In this document: positions 54,726 to 63,449 of the stretch, one piece after another | How the letters are laid out: each line of letters opens with the position of its first letter | How positions within the stretch are numbered: position 1 is the stretch's first letter | Assembly (NCBI RefSeq): GCF_021277265.1 | Contig: NZ_JAJSOH010000002.1 | Span: 1 to 64,000, forward strand | Length of the DNA: 64,000 nt | Direction of reading: 5' to 3' | From: Kineosporia rhizophila | GTDB taxonomy: Bacteria > Actinomycetota > Actinomycetes > Actinomycetales > Kineosporiaceae | Position numbers and translations under genes: made by a program | The notes under the pieces: generated by a model | Told to the model about the DNA's origin: nothing | The model's input: only the letters and a program-made list of their open reading frames with translations | The model's database searches: none

Positions 54726-55427
54726 TCAGGCGGACGGGGCCTGCAACCTCTCGACGATGTCGGTGGCCAGATCGCGCAGCTTCACGTTGCGGCCCATCGA
54801 GGCCACCCGCAGGATCTCGAACGCCTCGTCGGCCGTGCACCGGTTCTGCGCCATGATCGCCCCCTTGGCCTGCTCGATCACCGCGCGGCTGGCCATCGCC
54901 GCCTGCATGTCCGCGGCCAGCTTGGCGCTGTCCTGGTACGACACCACGTTGCCGATGGCCACGGCGATGTGCGCAGCCACCTCGCGGGCCGCCTCCAGCG
55001 ACTCCGGGCCCATCGCCCCGGGCTTGCGCGCGTACAGGTTCAGCCCGCCGACCAGCTCGGTCTGCACCGGCAGAGGGATCGAGAGGGAGCTGAGCACTCC
55101 CCGCTCGACCACCACCGCGGAGTAGTCCGGCCAGCGGGTCTCCTCGCGCATGTCCGGGATGACCAGCTCGGTGCCGGACGTACCAGCGTCGATACAGGGG
55201 CCGTAGCCGCGCTCATACTGCAGTTCGTCGGCCGCCAGAGCGAGATCACCGGTGTAGCCGGCGGTGAAGGGCCGGTTCTGCCGGATCAGGGTGATCGAGG
55301 CCTCGTCCACCCCGGGCACCCCGGCCTTCGCGATCCGGACGTACTGGCCCAGCACCTCCTCCAGCGTGGCGTCGGCGAACCGGATGTTCAGCAGGTCGGC
55401 CAGGACCGTCGCAGGGAGCTTGGACAT
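54726..55427 (-). CDS. GAF-ANTAR RNA-binding antiterminator
   Basis: A 233-residue regulator with an N-terminal GAF domain (VPGVDEASITLIRQN to VAAHIAVAIGNV) and a C-terminal ANTAR domain (ASRAVIEQAKGAIMAQNRCTADEAFEILRVASMGRNVKLRDLA). ANTAR proteins bind paired RNA hairpins and prevent transcription termination. GAF probably senses a small ligand. No kinase is adjacent and its RNA targets are unknown. ATG 55427 is used. Confidence 0.92.
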   Translation of the reverse strand: MSKLPATVLADLLNIRFADATLEEVLGQYVRIAKAGVPGVDEASITLIRQNRPFTAGYTGDLALAADELQYERGYGPCIDAGTSGTELVIPDMREETRWPDYSAVVVERGVLSSLSIPLPVQTELVGGLNLYARKPGAMGPESLEAAREVAAHIAVAIGNVVSYQDSAKLAADMQAAMASRAVIEQAKGAIMAQNRCTADEAFEILRVASMGRNVKLRDLATDIVERLQAPSA

Positions 55428-55471
55428 GCTGGCACGCTACGACGGCCGCCCCCGCTCAGCCATCCGATCTG

Positions 55472-56374
55472 CTACCTCCCGCCCCAGGCCCTGACCACCA
55501 CCGAGGCCGCGTAGTCCCACAACCGGTCGGCCGCCCCAGGGTCCACCGACCACTCGGCCACACCCGGCCCGTCGGCGTCCGCCTTCACCACCGGCAGCTC
55601 CTGGTTGTCCTCGAAGTACCGGCCACCGACGCCCTCGACCAGCGGTGAGGCGGCCAGCAGCACCGAGGTCGCGGCCCCCTGCTCGGGCGTCTTGTAGTAG
55701 TCCGGCGTGACCAGATTGCCCTCCTCGTCCATCCCGCCCAGCGCGCGCATGGTCTGCGCGTCGACGTGGCGCTGCAGGTTGGTGTGGATGTAGCCCGGGT
55801 TCAGGGCGTTGGCCATCACCCCCGTCCGGCGGGTGATCCCCACGGCCAGGAGCACGTCGGCGACCTTCGACTGGGCGTAGGCGCTCCACGGGTCGTAGGC
55901 CCGGCGCTCGAAGTGCGGGTCCTCGAAGTCGAACGGCGCCTGCCGCTGGATCCCGGAGCTGACGACCACCACCCGGGCGCCCGGCCGCAGGTGTTCGCGC
56001 AGGCCGGTGACCAGGGCGAAGTGGCCAAGGAAGTTCGTGGCCAACTGCAGTTCCCAGCCCTCGGCGGTGACCTGGCGGGCGGGCACTGCCATCACACCGG
56101 CGTTCGCCACCACGATGTCCAGCGGGGTGTGCCAGTTCTGCACGAAGGCCTTCACCGACTGCAGGTCGCTCAGGTCCAGCCGAACGGCCGACGAGGCCGG
56201 GTCAGGGTTACGGGTGGCCACCGTGACCTGCGCCCCGGCGTCGGCCAGGGCCTGGACCGTGGCGGCCCCGAGGCCGGAGGCGCCCCCGGTGACCAGCGCT
56301 CGGCGGCCGGTCAGGTCGACGCCCTCGAGAATTTCGGACGCGGTGGTGCGGGCTGAGAAGGAAGTCGTGATCAT
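55472..56374 (-). CDS. SDR oxidoreductase (retinol dehydrogenase-like)
   Basis: A 300-residue SDR. RALVTGGASGLGAATVQALADAG is the cofactor site and YAQSKVADVLL the catalytic Tyr-Lys; LNPGYIHTNLQRH is typical of the retinol dehydrogenase-like branch. The substrate is unknown. ATG 56374 follows GGAGG only two bases away, so the GTG at 56383 is also possible. It diverges from the AraC-type regulator, which probably controls it. Confidence 0.85.
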   Translation of the reverse strand: MITTSFSARTTASEILEGVDLTGRRALVTGGASGLGAATVQALADAGAQVTVATRNPDPASSAVRLDLSDLQSVKAFVQNWHTPLDIVVANAGVMAVPARQVTAEGWELQLATNFLGHFALVTGLREHLRPGARVVVVSSGIQRQAPFDFEDPHFERRAYDPWSAYAQSKVADVLLAVGITRRTGVMANALNPGYIHTNLQRHVDAQTMRALGGMDEEGNLVTPDYYKTPEQGAATSVLLAASPLVEGVGGRYFEDNQELPVVKADADGPGVAEWSVDPGAADRLWDYAASVVVRAWGGR

Positions 56375-56397
56375 GTCCTCCACAACGACCCGTCTCG

Positions 56398-56422
56398 TGG
56401 ACTTATCGTCTTCCTGAGTCCA
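56398..56422. promoter_or_regulatory. Candidate operator between SDR and araC-type gene
   Basis: TGGACT and AGTCCA form an inverted repeat with a 13-bp spacer in the 81-bp divergent region. The spacing would suit a two-site AraC-type binding region, but the repeat is short, so confidence is low. Confidence 0.35.
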
Positions 56423-56455
56423 GGCTTCTTCATCCATCGTCCAGCGAGAGGTCTC

Positions 56456-57382
56456 ATGGATCCGCTTCAGGACGTTCTTTCGGTGGTCGGCGCCACCAGT
56501 TACCTCTCCAGCGGCATGGTGGCGGGCGGCGACTGGGCGGTGCGGTTCGAGCCGCCCCTCGGGGTCAAGTTCAACTCGGTGCAACGCGGCCGGTGCCGGC
56601 TGCAGGTGGAGGGCCTGCCCGCACCGATCGACCTGGCGCCGGGCGACTGCTTCCTGCTCACCCAGCCGCGGGCGTTCGTCCTGGCCAGCGACCTGAACCG
56701 GCCTGCGCTGGCGGCTGCCCCGATCTTCGCGGCGGCCGGTCCCGCTCCGGCCCGGGCCGGGCACGGCGAGGACGTGCTCCTGCTGGGCGGCGGCTTCCTG
56801 TTCAACGAGCGCGCCCGCAGTGTGCTCCTGCAGAACCTGCCGCCGGTGGTGCACGTCCCGGGCGGTCTGCCGGAGGCCGGGACCGTGCACTGGGCCCTGG
56901 CCAAGATCGGCGCCGAACTGGCCGGAGGTGACTTCGGGGCCGGGCCGATCGCCGAGCACCTGGCCATGGTGATGCTGATCGAGGTGCTGCGCCTGCACCT
57001 GCGGCACCGCCCCGCCGAGGTCCACGGCTGGCTGGCCGGGCTGTCCGACCCGCTCGTCGCCGGCGCCCTGCGGGCCCTGCACGAACGGCCCGGGTACGCC
57101 TGGACGGTGGCCGAACTGGCCGCGGTGAGCCGGGTCTCGCGCTCCTCGCTGGCGGCCCGGTTCAAGCAGGTGGTCGGGCAGGGCCCGCTGGAGTACCTCA
57201 CGGCCTGGCGGATCGAACTGGCCTCGCAACGCCTGCGCCAGGGTGACCAGACCCTCGACCGGATCGCCCGCGAGGTGGGTTACAGCTCGGAGAGCGCGCT
57301 CAGCACGGCCTTCAAGCGGGTGGTCGGCGTCTCGCCCCGGGAGTACCGGCGTGGTCGCCGGGACCATACCGTGGCTTCGTGA
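56456..57382 (+). CDS. AraC family regulator with cupin N-terminus
   Basis: A 308-residue protein with an N-terminal cupin-type sensor (RGRCRLQVEGLPAPIDLAPGD) and a C-terminal double helix-turn-helix. TVAELAAVSRVSRSSLAARFKQVVG and LDRIAREVGYSSESALSTAFKRVVGVSPREYRR are the two HTH units. The neighbouring divergent SDR is the likely target. ATG 56456 follows GAGAGG. Its last four bases overlap the methyltransferase GTG. Confidence 0.9.
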   Translation: MDPLQDVLSVVGATSYLSSGMVAGGDWAVRFEPPLGVKFNSVQRGRCRLQVEGLPAPIDLAPGDCFLLTQPRAFVLASDLNRPALAAAPIFAAAGPAPARAGHGEDVLLLGGGFLFNERARSVLLQNLPPVVHVPGGLPEAGTVHWALAKIGAELAGGDFGAGPIAEHLAMVMLIEVLRLHLRHRPAEVHGWLAGLSDPLVAGALRALHERPGYAWTVAELAAVSRVSRSSLAARFKQVVGQGPLEYLTAWRIELASQRLRQGDQTLDRIAREVGYSSESALSTAFKRVVGVSPREYRRGRRDHTVAS

Positions 57383-58032
57383 GCGAACCCGAGTTCCTGA
57401 CTGCCACCCGCGACTCCTACGAGACCGTGGCGCAGGCCTACACCGAGGCCAGCAGCCAGAAGCTGGCCCACCGGCCCTACGACCGGGCGATGCTGCCGCT
57501 GTTCGCCGAACTGGTGCGCGAGGCCGGCGGCACCCGGGTGGCCGACGTGGGCTGCGGTCCCGGCCACGTCACCCACTGGCTGCGGGAACTCGGCCTGGAC
57601 GCGTTCGGCCTCGACCTCTCCCCGGCCATGCTGGCGCAGGCCCGTCAGACCTACCCGGACCTGTCCTTCCACGAGGCCTCCGTCCTCGACCTGCGGGTGA
57701 CCGATCTGAGCCTCGACGGCATCGTGGCCCTGTTCTCGTTCAACACCGTTCCGGCAGAACATCTTGCGCAGGCCTTCAAGGGCTTCCACCGGGCGCTGCG
57801 GCCGGGCGGGGTGGCCCTGCTGGCCTTCAGCGTGCGCGAGGAGCCGCTCCGGATGACCAGCTGGCTCGACCATCCGGTCACGCTGCCGTTGCAGCGCCTG
57901 GTGCCGGACGAGGTGGAGCAGGCGCTCACTGATGCCGGGCTGCAGGTCCAGGCCCGCCTGGTGCACGAGCCGCGCCCACCTCACGAAACCCGTCCGTACG
58001 CACATCTTCTGGCCACCAGGCCGCGAGCATGA
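57379..58032 (+). CDS. Class I SAM-dependent methyltransferase
   Basis: A 217-residue enzyme. VADVGCGPGHVTHWLRELG is motif I for SAM, LDAFGLDLSPAML motif II, and LDGIVALFSFNTVP motif IV/V. The substrate is unknown. GTG 57379 overlaps the AraC-type stop (GTGA), and its own stop overlaps the GNAT ATG (ATGA), so all three are one tight operon. Confidence 0.9.
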   Translation: MSEPEFLTATRDSYETVAQAYTEASSQKLAHRPYDRAMLPLFAELVREAGGTRVADVGCGPGHVTHWLRELGLDAFGLDLSPAMLAQARQTYPDLSFHEASVLDLRVTDLSLDGIVALFSFNTVPAEHLAQAFKGFHRALRPGGVALLAFSVREEPLRMTSWLDHPVTLPLQRLVPDEVEQALTDAGLQVQARLVHEPRPPHETRPYAHLLATRPRA

Positions 58033-58580
58033 GCGACCATCTGGCGCTTACGTCAGAAAGGCTGCTGTTCCCCCACACCCGCGAACTGGCGGCTGACGAC
58101 CCGTCCATAGGTAAGGCTCTTCTGGCCCACACCGGCGAACCGCCGCCTGTCGCCAAACAGCTCACCCTGGAACAAATCTCTTCCCCCGCCGACTGGCAGC
58201 TCTACGAGGAGCTGCGCATCGAGGTAGAGGCCGGTTTCGGCGTACCCCCACCTCAAGTCCGCGCAATGGTCGCGGTTCTTCGTGAACGCACCGCGATCCT
58301 GCGTCTGACCATGTATTTCGGGCGCACAACAGAGGACGGGGTGGTTGGCTCGATCGGTCACTTCGGCGAAAGTGGGTGGGCACGTTTGCAGGAGGTCGAC
58401 ATCTTCCCGGCCTGGCGCGGGCAAGGCCTCGGCGATGCGCTGCTCGCCGCGACCCTGCACCGACTGCACGCCGATGGAGTGAACACGGTGATCGTGGGGG
58501 CGGACGAGGACGACTGGCCGCTGACCTGGTACCGCCGCCGGGGCTTCACCGATGTGGCCCGAGTGGCGCTGACCCGCTAG
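58029..58580 (+). CDS. GNAT family acetyltransferase
   Basis: A 183-residue GNAT protein. LQEVDIFPAWRGQGLGDALLAA is the acetyl-CoA pyrophosphate loop (motif A), and DDWPLTWYRRRGFTDVARV is the end of the fold. The substrate is unknown; an N-terminal about 50-residue segment precedes the fold. It overlaps the methyltransferase upstream and abuts the transglycosylase stop downstream. Confidence 0.87.
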   Translation: MSDHLALTSERLLFPHTRELAADDPSIGKALLAHTGEPPPVAKQLTLEQISSPADWQLYEELRIEVEAGFGVPPPQVRAMVAVLRERTAILRLTMYFGRTTEDGVVGSIGHFGESGWARLQEVDIFPAWRGQGLGDALLAATLHRLHADGVNTVIVGADEDDWPLTWYRRRGFTDVARVALTR

Positions 58581-59677
58581 TACGAGTTGTGGGCCTGACT
58601 GAAGTTCCAGGCTGCGCACGGGGTTCCGTAACGCTCGGCGATGTAGTCGAGGCCCCAGCGGATCTGCGTGACCGGGTTGGTCTGCCAGTCCGAACCGGCC
58701 GAGGCCATCTTGCTGCCCGGATAGGCCTGCGGGATGCCGTAGGCCCCGGACGAGGGATTGGTGGCCTGGTAGTTCCAGTGGCTCTCCTTGGTCCACAGCG
58801 AGTCCAGGCAGGAGAACTCGGCCGAGGACCAACCCCGGTCCTCGAGCATCACCCGGGCTGCCGACCGAGGGTCGCGCTGGGCGTTGCGCAGGGCCCGCTC
58901 ACGACGTCCCTCGGCCGCCTTGATCCGGTCGGCCGCGGCCTTGGCCTGCGTGTACTGGGCCAGCGCGGCCTCCGCCTTGGCCGGCGAGGCCTCCTTGACC
59001 GCGCTGTTGAGCGCAGCCGACTCCTGCGCCGCTGCCGCAACCGCCCGTTGCTCGGCCTCGGCCTGCTCCCGCTCGGCAGCCTGGTTCTGCCGCTCTTCAT
59101 CGCTGAGCACGAAGGCGGCCGAGGCAGCGCCCTCGCCATCGCCGAACAGTGGGAGGGCGTGATCGGCAAGGTAAGACGCCCCGACCCCCTGCGCACCCAC
59201 GACGAGAGCCATCACCAGAAGACGCGCGGCTCCGGTAACGCCCCTACCTAACGGCGGGCGAGTGGCGGGTAAGGCGATCGGCACCATGGGCGCCGCCTGC
59301 GCGGGGTTGCGGAACGGATCGGAGGAGACCTGCGGCGGCAGGGGTACGTCGATGCCCGCGGGGCGGCGCGGATTGGCTTGCGGTATAGGGAGAACCGCCG
59401 GGGTAGGCGCCACGGCGACCGGCGGGTGCGAGTACGGGAACTGCTGTAACTGAGGACGCTTGTGGGCCTCAACGCTGCGAGCGGCAGCTACGGGGGCGGC
59501 CGGGGGACGCAACGAACTGTGCGGAGCACCGGACGGCCGGCTGTCAGCGGGACGGGCAGACGAACCGTTATGGCCACGTCGCGCTTCGGCCCTGCGAAGC
59601 TCGGACCGCTTGGGGTAGCGGCCGCCGGTGAGGGTGGCTGGTTCCGGCCACTCACGCGCACCCGCCACCGTTGTCAC
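58577..59677 (-). CDS. Lytic transglycosylase-like protein
   Basis: A 366-residue protein with a basic, Pro/Ala-rich N-terminal half, one membrane helix at about 150-175 (ARLLVMALVVGAQGVGASYLA), an Ala/Glu-rich coiled coil (about 190-285), and a C-terminal SLT-like domain: FSCLDSLWTKESHWNYQATNPSSGAYGIPQ with the catalytic Glu in TKESHW, then NPVTQIRWGLDYIAERYG. It should cleave peptidoglycan glycans outside the membrane. GTG 59677 (VTTVAGAREWP) is the best start because GGRYPKRSELRRAEAR follows as in relatives, but no ribosome-binding site is seen and 59668 or 59734 are possible. A possible leader RNA lies just upstream. Confidence 0.82.
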   Translation of the reverse strand: MTTVAGAREWPEPATLTGGRYPKRSELRRAEARRGHNGSSARPADSRPSGAPHSSLRPPAAPVAAARSVEAHKRPQLQQFPYSHPPVAVAPTPAVLPIPQANPRRPAGIDVPLPPQVSSDPFRNPAQAAPMVPIALPATRPPLGRGVTGAARLLVMALVVGAQGVGASYLADHALPLFGDGEGAASAAFVLSDEERQNQAAEREQAEAEQRAVAAAAQESAALNSAVKEASPAKAEAALAQYTQAKAAADRIKAAEGRRERALRNAQRDPRSAARVMLEDRGWSSAEFSCLDSLWTKESHWNYQATNPSSGAYGIPQAYPGSKMASAGSDWQTNPVTQIRWGLDYIAERYGTPCAAWNFSQAHNSY

Positions 59678-59704
59678 AGAGACCAAGGTGACCTGTGTTA
59701 AGCC

Positions 59705-59806
59705 TGAGCACAAGGGTCGCCCGCGTCTTTTCACCGCAGGCTACGGATCGGCCCCGGAGGGTGAGACGAGTCCATTTTGTCGTACCCCTCCGGCACGCTG
59801 TGCTCA
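59705..59806 (-). ncRNA. Possible structured leader RNA of the transglycosylase gene
   Basis: On the minus strand the region folds on paper as a three-way junction. P1 is UGAGCACA with UGUGCUCA (59806-59799, 59712-59705). P2 is CCGGAGGG with CCCUCCGG (59793-59786, 59761-59754), extended by ACGA/UCGU. P3 is GCCUGCG with CGCGGGC (59741-59735, 59725-59719), which pairs fully only on this strand because it needs a U-G wobble. It sits about 28 bases before the GTG. I could not match it to a known riboswitch class, including ydaO. Candidate only. Confidence 0.4.
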
Positions 59807-60312
59807 TGGACGATTCACGATGGGAATTGTCGGCCTCGACCGATGAGCGCGCCCTGCTGCTGGGCTACCTCGACTTCCAGCGCGAGGCCCTGGTGCGCAA
59901 CTGTGCGGGGGTGGCCGACGCCGACCTCCGGCGCCACCCGGTGCCCAGTTCGCAGCTCACCCTGCTCGGTCTGCTCCGGCACCTGGCCGCCGTCGAGCGC
60001 TGGTACTTCCAGGTCGTCCTGGCCGACGAGAACCCGCCCGAGCTCTACACCGAGACCGACGACGCGGAGGAGGAGTTCGTGCACCTGGCCACCGCCACCG
60101 GCCCAGCCGCCCTGGCCACGTGGCGCGAGCAGGTCGCCCACTCGCGCCGGATCACCACCGGGCTCACCCTCGGCGACACGGTCGTGCACCCGGTCAACGG
60201 CCGCACCGTGTCACTGCGCTGGGTCCTGCTGCACCTGGTCGACGAGTACGCCCGGCACAACGGCCACGCCGACCTGATCCGCGAGGCGATCGACGGTGTC
60301 CGCGGCGAGTAG
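59806..60312 (+). CDS. DinB/DUF664 family protein
   Basis: A 168-residue DinB-fold protein (four-helix bundle, thiol-transferase-like). TLLGLLRHLAAVERWYF, VAHSRRITTGL and LLHLVDEYARHNGHADLIREAIDG carry the three conserved His positions of the metal site. The reaction is unknown. ATG 59806 has no ribosome-binding site; it is the outermost base of the inverted repeat TGTGCTCA. Confidence 0.88.
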   Translation: MDDSRWELSASTDERALLLGYLDFQREALVRNCAGVADADLRRHPVPSSQLTLLGLLRHLAAVERWYFQVVLADENPPELYTETDDAEEEFVHLATATGPAALATWREQVAHSRRITTGLTLGDTVVHPVNGRTVSLRWVLLHLVDEYARHNGHADLIREAIDGVRGE

Positions 60313-60371
60313 GCGACACCGGTCCCGCCACCGAGATCCGCCCACCCTCGCACCTGCGCTTCAGCGGGGGG

Positions 60372-60728
60372 TCAGGCCCGCAACGACCTCGCGTACCCGG
60401 CCACCGCCCGAACCATCTCGTTCACCGTTCGCAGACACCGGAAGAGGCAGTACAGGGTCAGCGCACCGGCCAGGGCGATCACCGGATTGGCGATCCACGG
60501 CACCAGTTCTTCGGTCCGGCCGTCGGTGTACACGCACGCCTGCGAGAGCGGAAACAACCGCTCCTTCATCGGCGGGTAGTCCGGAACACCGTTACGGCAC
60601 ATGGCCGAGACGCCGTGGAACCAGTCCCCCGAGAAGAACACCAGGAAGACGAACCAGAGAAAGAGCGTGAACCCGGCGCTGATCGCCGTGACCGCGGCCC
60701 GGAGCAGAAGCTGACCGACAAGATGCAC
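60372..60728 (-). CDS. Small membrane protein
   Basis: A 118-residue protein with two clear membrane helices: AAVTAISAGFTLFLWFVFLVF and NPVIALAGALTLYCLFRCL. The loop between them is external and contains two Cys (MCRNG, QACVY) that may form a disulfide. No family is recognised. Confidence 0.6.
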   Translation of the reverse strand: MHLVGQLLLRAAVTAISAGFTLFLWFVFLVFFSGDWFHGVSAMCRNGVPDYPPMKERLFPLSQACVYTDGRTEELVPWIANPVIALAGALTLYCLFRCLRTVNEMVRAVAGYARSLRA

Positions 60729-60789
60729 ACCAGCAAGCTAGGCAGCCGTCCGGGTGGGCGAATCGTCCCGAAGTACCGGCTTCGCAGCC

Positions 60790-61392
60790 TCAGGTGCCGC
60801 CCGCCACTGCGGCCTCCCGACGCCGTCGCCGGGCCGCCCACTTGCGCCAGATCACGAACATGAGCCAGGCCAGCAGGATCAGCGCGATCACGATCAGCAC
60901 CGGCGCGAAGACGGCCAGCACGCTGAGCACGAGGGAAAGCACGTCCTCGACCGTCGAGACCACCGGCGCCCCCACCCCGGCCGTGCTCACGTTCACCACC
61001 GGGCGGGCGGCCGACTTGGTCGCGTGCGTCAGCCCGGCCACCACCACGCCGATCACCGCCCCGGCCCAGGGGTTGTCGCGCATCCACTGGCTGTTGTCCA
61101 GGTTCTGGGCGCTGAACGTGGCGCTGGAGATCAGCCCGCCCACGGTCGGCCGGACCGCGGTCTGCACCAGGTCGTTGAAGTGGTCCACCACCGGCACCTT
61201 GTCCAGCACCAGCTCGGCCAGCAGCAGCAGGGCCCCGACCCCGATCGCCCAGTCGCTGATCACCCAGTCGTAGTCGCCCGGCAGCTCGATCAGGTCGCTG
61301 GTCCGGGCGGTCAGGGCCACCAGCATGAACGGGATCCAGGCGTTCAGCCCGGCCGCCGCCGCGAGGCCGGAACCGGTCAGCGCCGCGAACAC
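60790..61392 (-). CDS. DUF4126 membrane protein
   Basis: A 200-residue protein with five or six membrane helices, matching DUF4126: FAALTGSGLAAAAGLNAWIPFML at the start, LVLDKVPVVDHFNDLVQTAVRPTVGGLISS in the middle, and a basic C-terminus. The function is unknown. GTG 61392 has GGAGG four to five bases upstream, which decides the start over the longer open frame. Confidence 0.85.
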   Translation of the reverse strand: MFAALTGSGLAAAAGLNAWIPFMLVALTARTSDLIELPGDYDWVISDWAIGVGALLLLAELVLDKVPVVDHFNDLVQTAVRPTVGGLISSATFSAQNLDNSQWMRDNPWAGAVIGVVVAGLTHATKSAARPVVNVSTAGVGAPVVSTVEDVLSLVLSVLAVFAPVLIVIALILLAWLMFVIWRKWAARRRRREAAVAGGT

Positions 61393-61624
61393 GACGCCTC
61401 CAGGGATCCGCAGGAAAGGGGCAGAGCAGCTGTCATGGCCGCGATTGTTCCGGATCCGGCGCGTTGCGCCACCGATACCCCCGCACCCCACCAGCCTCAC
61501 CTCGACGGCGACGCGCCCCAAACCCTCGTCCCCCGTTCACTGGATTACCCCCGGTTCCAGCGAAAGCCGCGCACCCCCGTCCTACGGTCTTGGCCAGGTT
61601 TCACGGGGAAAACGGGGGAAGACG

Positions 61625-62782
61625 ATGAAGCTCGGCAGATCCGGTCGATTGTGCTCGGCGGTCACCGCGGTGGTGGCCACGGCGACGGTGGTGACATCGG
61701 TCGCCTGGGTCACCCAGACCGCGTCGGCGGTGCAGTCCGACCAGCCTCAGTGGCTCACCCCGCCGCCGGAGAAGGTGCTGCGGCCGGTGATCGGAGACAC
61801 CACGTTCACCGTCGAGGCCGCCGCCGGCACCACCCTGACCTGGACCGGCCGGGGAGCCAGCTGCCTGAAGACCAGCGGCTCGGCGGCCGAGTGCCGGGTA
61901 CGCGACCGCTCCCGGGGTGGCCGGATGGCGTTCATCGCCAGCCGTCCCGACGGCTCCCGGAGCACCACGAGCACGCAGGTGCTGGACGACGTCTCGTTCG
62001 TCTCGCTGGGCGACTCCTACGCCTCCGGCGAGGCCGACCCGCCCTTCGTCACCGACGAGTACGACACCACCGCCAACGGCTGCCACCGCTCAGCCACCGC
62101 CGCCACCCGCCAGCTGGCCGACCGGGCTCGTGTCCCCGCCGGGGGCAGCACCACCTTCCGGCACGTGGCCTGCAGCGGCGTCACGATCCCGGGGCTGCTG
62201 GCCGGATCCAAGGGCGAGCCGGGGCAGCTCGCGCGGCTGGCCGCCACCCCGGACGTCAGCCTGGTCACGCTCTCGGTGGGCGGGAACGACGTGGGGGTGG
62301 GCAAGATCCTGACCTCGTGCCTGCCCGCTGCCGGCTGCCAGGAGGCCCTGGCCCAGGCCACCCGCGCCCTGGCCGCAATGACCACGCCGCTGCCCGAGCA
62401 CGGCGGGATCTCGTTGCTGGAGCGCACCTTCCGGGCCGTGCACGAGGCCGCACCGCACGCCCACCTCGCGGTCACCGGCTACCCCATGCTGTTCCCGCCG
62501 AACGATCCCCAGGCCTGCGCCCCACTCGGAAAGCCGGCCACCGACCTGATCAACGCGATCACCCTGGAACTGAACCGGCGCACCGAGCTGATCGCCCAGA
62601 AGGTACCGGGCACCACGTTCGTGGACCTGGTGGAGCCGTTCGCCGGGCACGCAGCCTGCGAGCAGGTGCCGGCCAGGCGCTGGCTGACCTACGTAGACCC
62701 GGTGAACCCGACGTACAGCCTGCACCCGAACGCCCGGGGGCAGGCCGAGATCCGCCGGGCGCTCGAGGACACCCTCTCCTGA
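61625..62782 (+). CDS. Secreted SGNH/GDSL hydrolase
   Basis: A 385-residue secreted esterase/lipase-like protein. The signal peptide ends near TQTASAVQ (residue 36). A beta-sandwich-like N-terminal part (about 40-120) precedes the SGNH domain: SLGDSYASGE with the nucleophile Ser, ACSGVT with the oxyanion Gly, SVGGNDVG with Asn, and YSLHPNARGQ with the catalytic Asp-x-x-His region. Cys pairs probably form disulfides. The substrate may be a lipid or acyl ester. ATG 61625 follows GGGGGAAG. Confidence 0.9.
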   Translation: MKLGRSGRLCSAVTAVVATATVVTSVAWVTQTASAVQSDQPQWLTPPPEKVLRPVIGDTTFTVEAAAGTTLTWTGRGASCLKTSGSAAECRVRDRSRGGRMAFIASRPDGSRSTTSTQVLDDVSFVSLGDSYASGEADPPFVTDEYDTTANGCHRSATAATRQLADRARVPAGGSTTFRHVACSGVTIPGLLAGSKGEPGQLARLAATPDVSLVTLSVGGNDVGVGKILTSCLPAAGCQEALAQATRALAAMTTPLPEHGGISLLERTFRAVHEAAPHAHLAVTGYPMLFPPNDPQACAPLGKPATDLINAITLELNRRTELIAQKVPGTTFVDLVEPFAGHAACEQVPARRWLTYVDPVNPTYSLHPNARGQAEIRRALEDTLS

Positions 62783-62801
62783 ACCCCGCTGAGATCCCGG
62801 C

Positions 62802-63449
62802 TCACAGGTCGTCGAGCGAGACCAGCCCGTCCTGGATCGCCCGGGCCACCAGCGTGGCCTTGGTCGAGGCGGGCCGGCCGGTGTTGGCGTACTTGATCCG
62901 CACGCGGTCGATGTAGGTGGACACCGTCCGGGCGGAGATCCCGAGCTTCTGCGCCACCAGGTCCTTGGACTCGCAGCGGAACCACTCCAGCAGCACGTCG
63001 ATCTCGCGGGGCGCGAGGTCGGGGCGGATCCGGCGGCTGTCCACCCCCATCGCCCCGGCCAGCGACGGCGAGACGTAGGGCCGCGACTCGGCCGCCGCCC
63101 GCACCGCGTCGACCAGGTGGGCCTGCCCCTCGGCCTTGGTCAGGTAGGTGAAGGCCCCGATCTCCAGGCAGGTCAGCGCGGTGTCGCTGTCCTCGCGCAT
63201 GGAGTAGACGACCACCTGACGGCCGTGCTCCACCAGCCGCGACAGGTCGGCGTAGGCCGGGGCGCCGCCGAGCTGCAGGTCCATCACCACCACAGGCACC
63301 GAACGACCGGGCTCCAGCCAGGCCACCGACAGGTCGGACCCGGCAGCCACCACATCGACCGCCGGGCTGGCCAGCGCCATCCAGGCCTGCACCCCAGCCA
63401 GGATGGCCGGGTGGTCGTCGACCAGAACCACCTGCACGTCGGCGCTCAC
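62802..63449 (-). CDS. LuxR-type response regulator, apparent orphan
   Basis: A 215-residue response regulator. The receiver has VDDHP, Asp 57 in VVMDLQLGG, and Lys in LTKAEG; the output HTH is LAPREIDVLLEWF then KLGISARTVSTYIDRVRIKY. GTG 63449 overlaps the stop of the gene upstream (GTGA), so the two are coupled. No histidine kinase is in view, unless one lies beyond the right edge. Confidence 0.88.
   Translation of the reverse strand: MSADVQVVLVDDHPAILAGVQAWMALASPAVDVVAAGSDLSVAWLEPGRSVPVVVMDLQLGGAPAYADLSRLVEHGRQVVVYSMREDSDTALTCLEIGAFTYLTKAEGQAHLVDAVRAAAESRPYVSPSLAGAMGVDSRRIRPDLAPREIDVLLEWFRCESKDLVAQKLGISARTVSTYIDRVRIKYANTGRPASTKATLVARAIQDGLVSLDDL

Noticed and set aside
59678-59806. ydaO-type c-di-AMP riboswitch upstream of the transglycosylase
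   Set aside because: The expected conserved blocks and length are not there, although other paired stems are; reported as an unclassified candidate instead.
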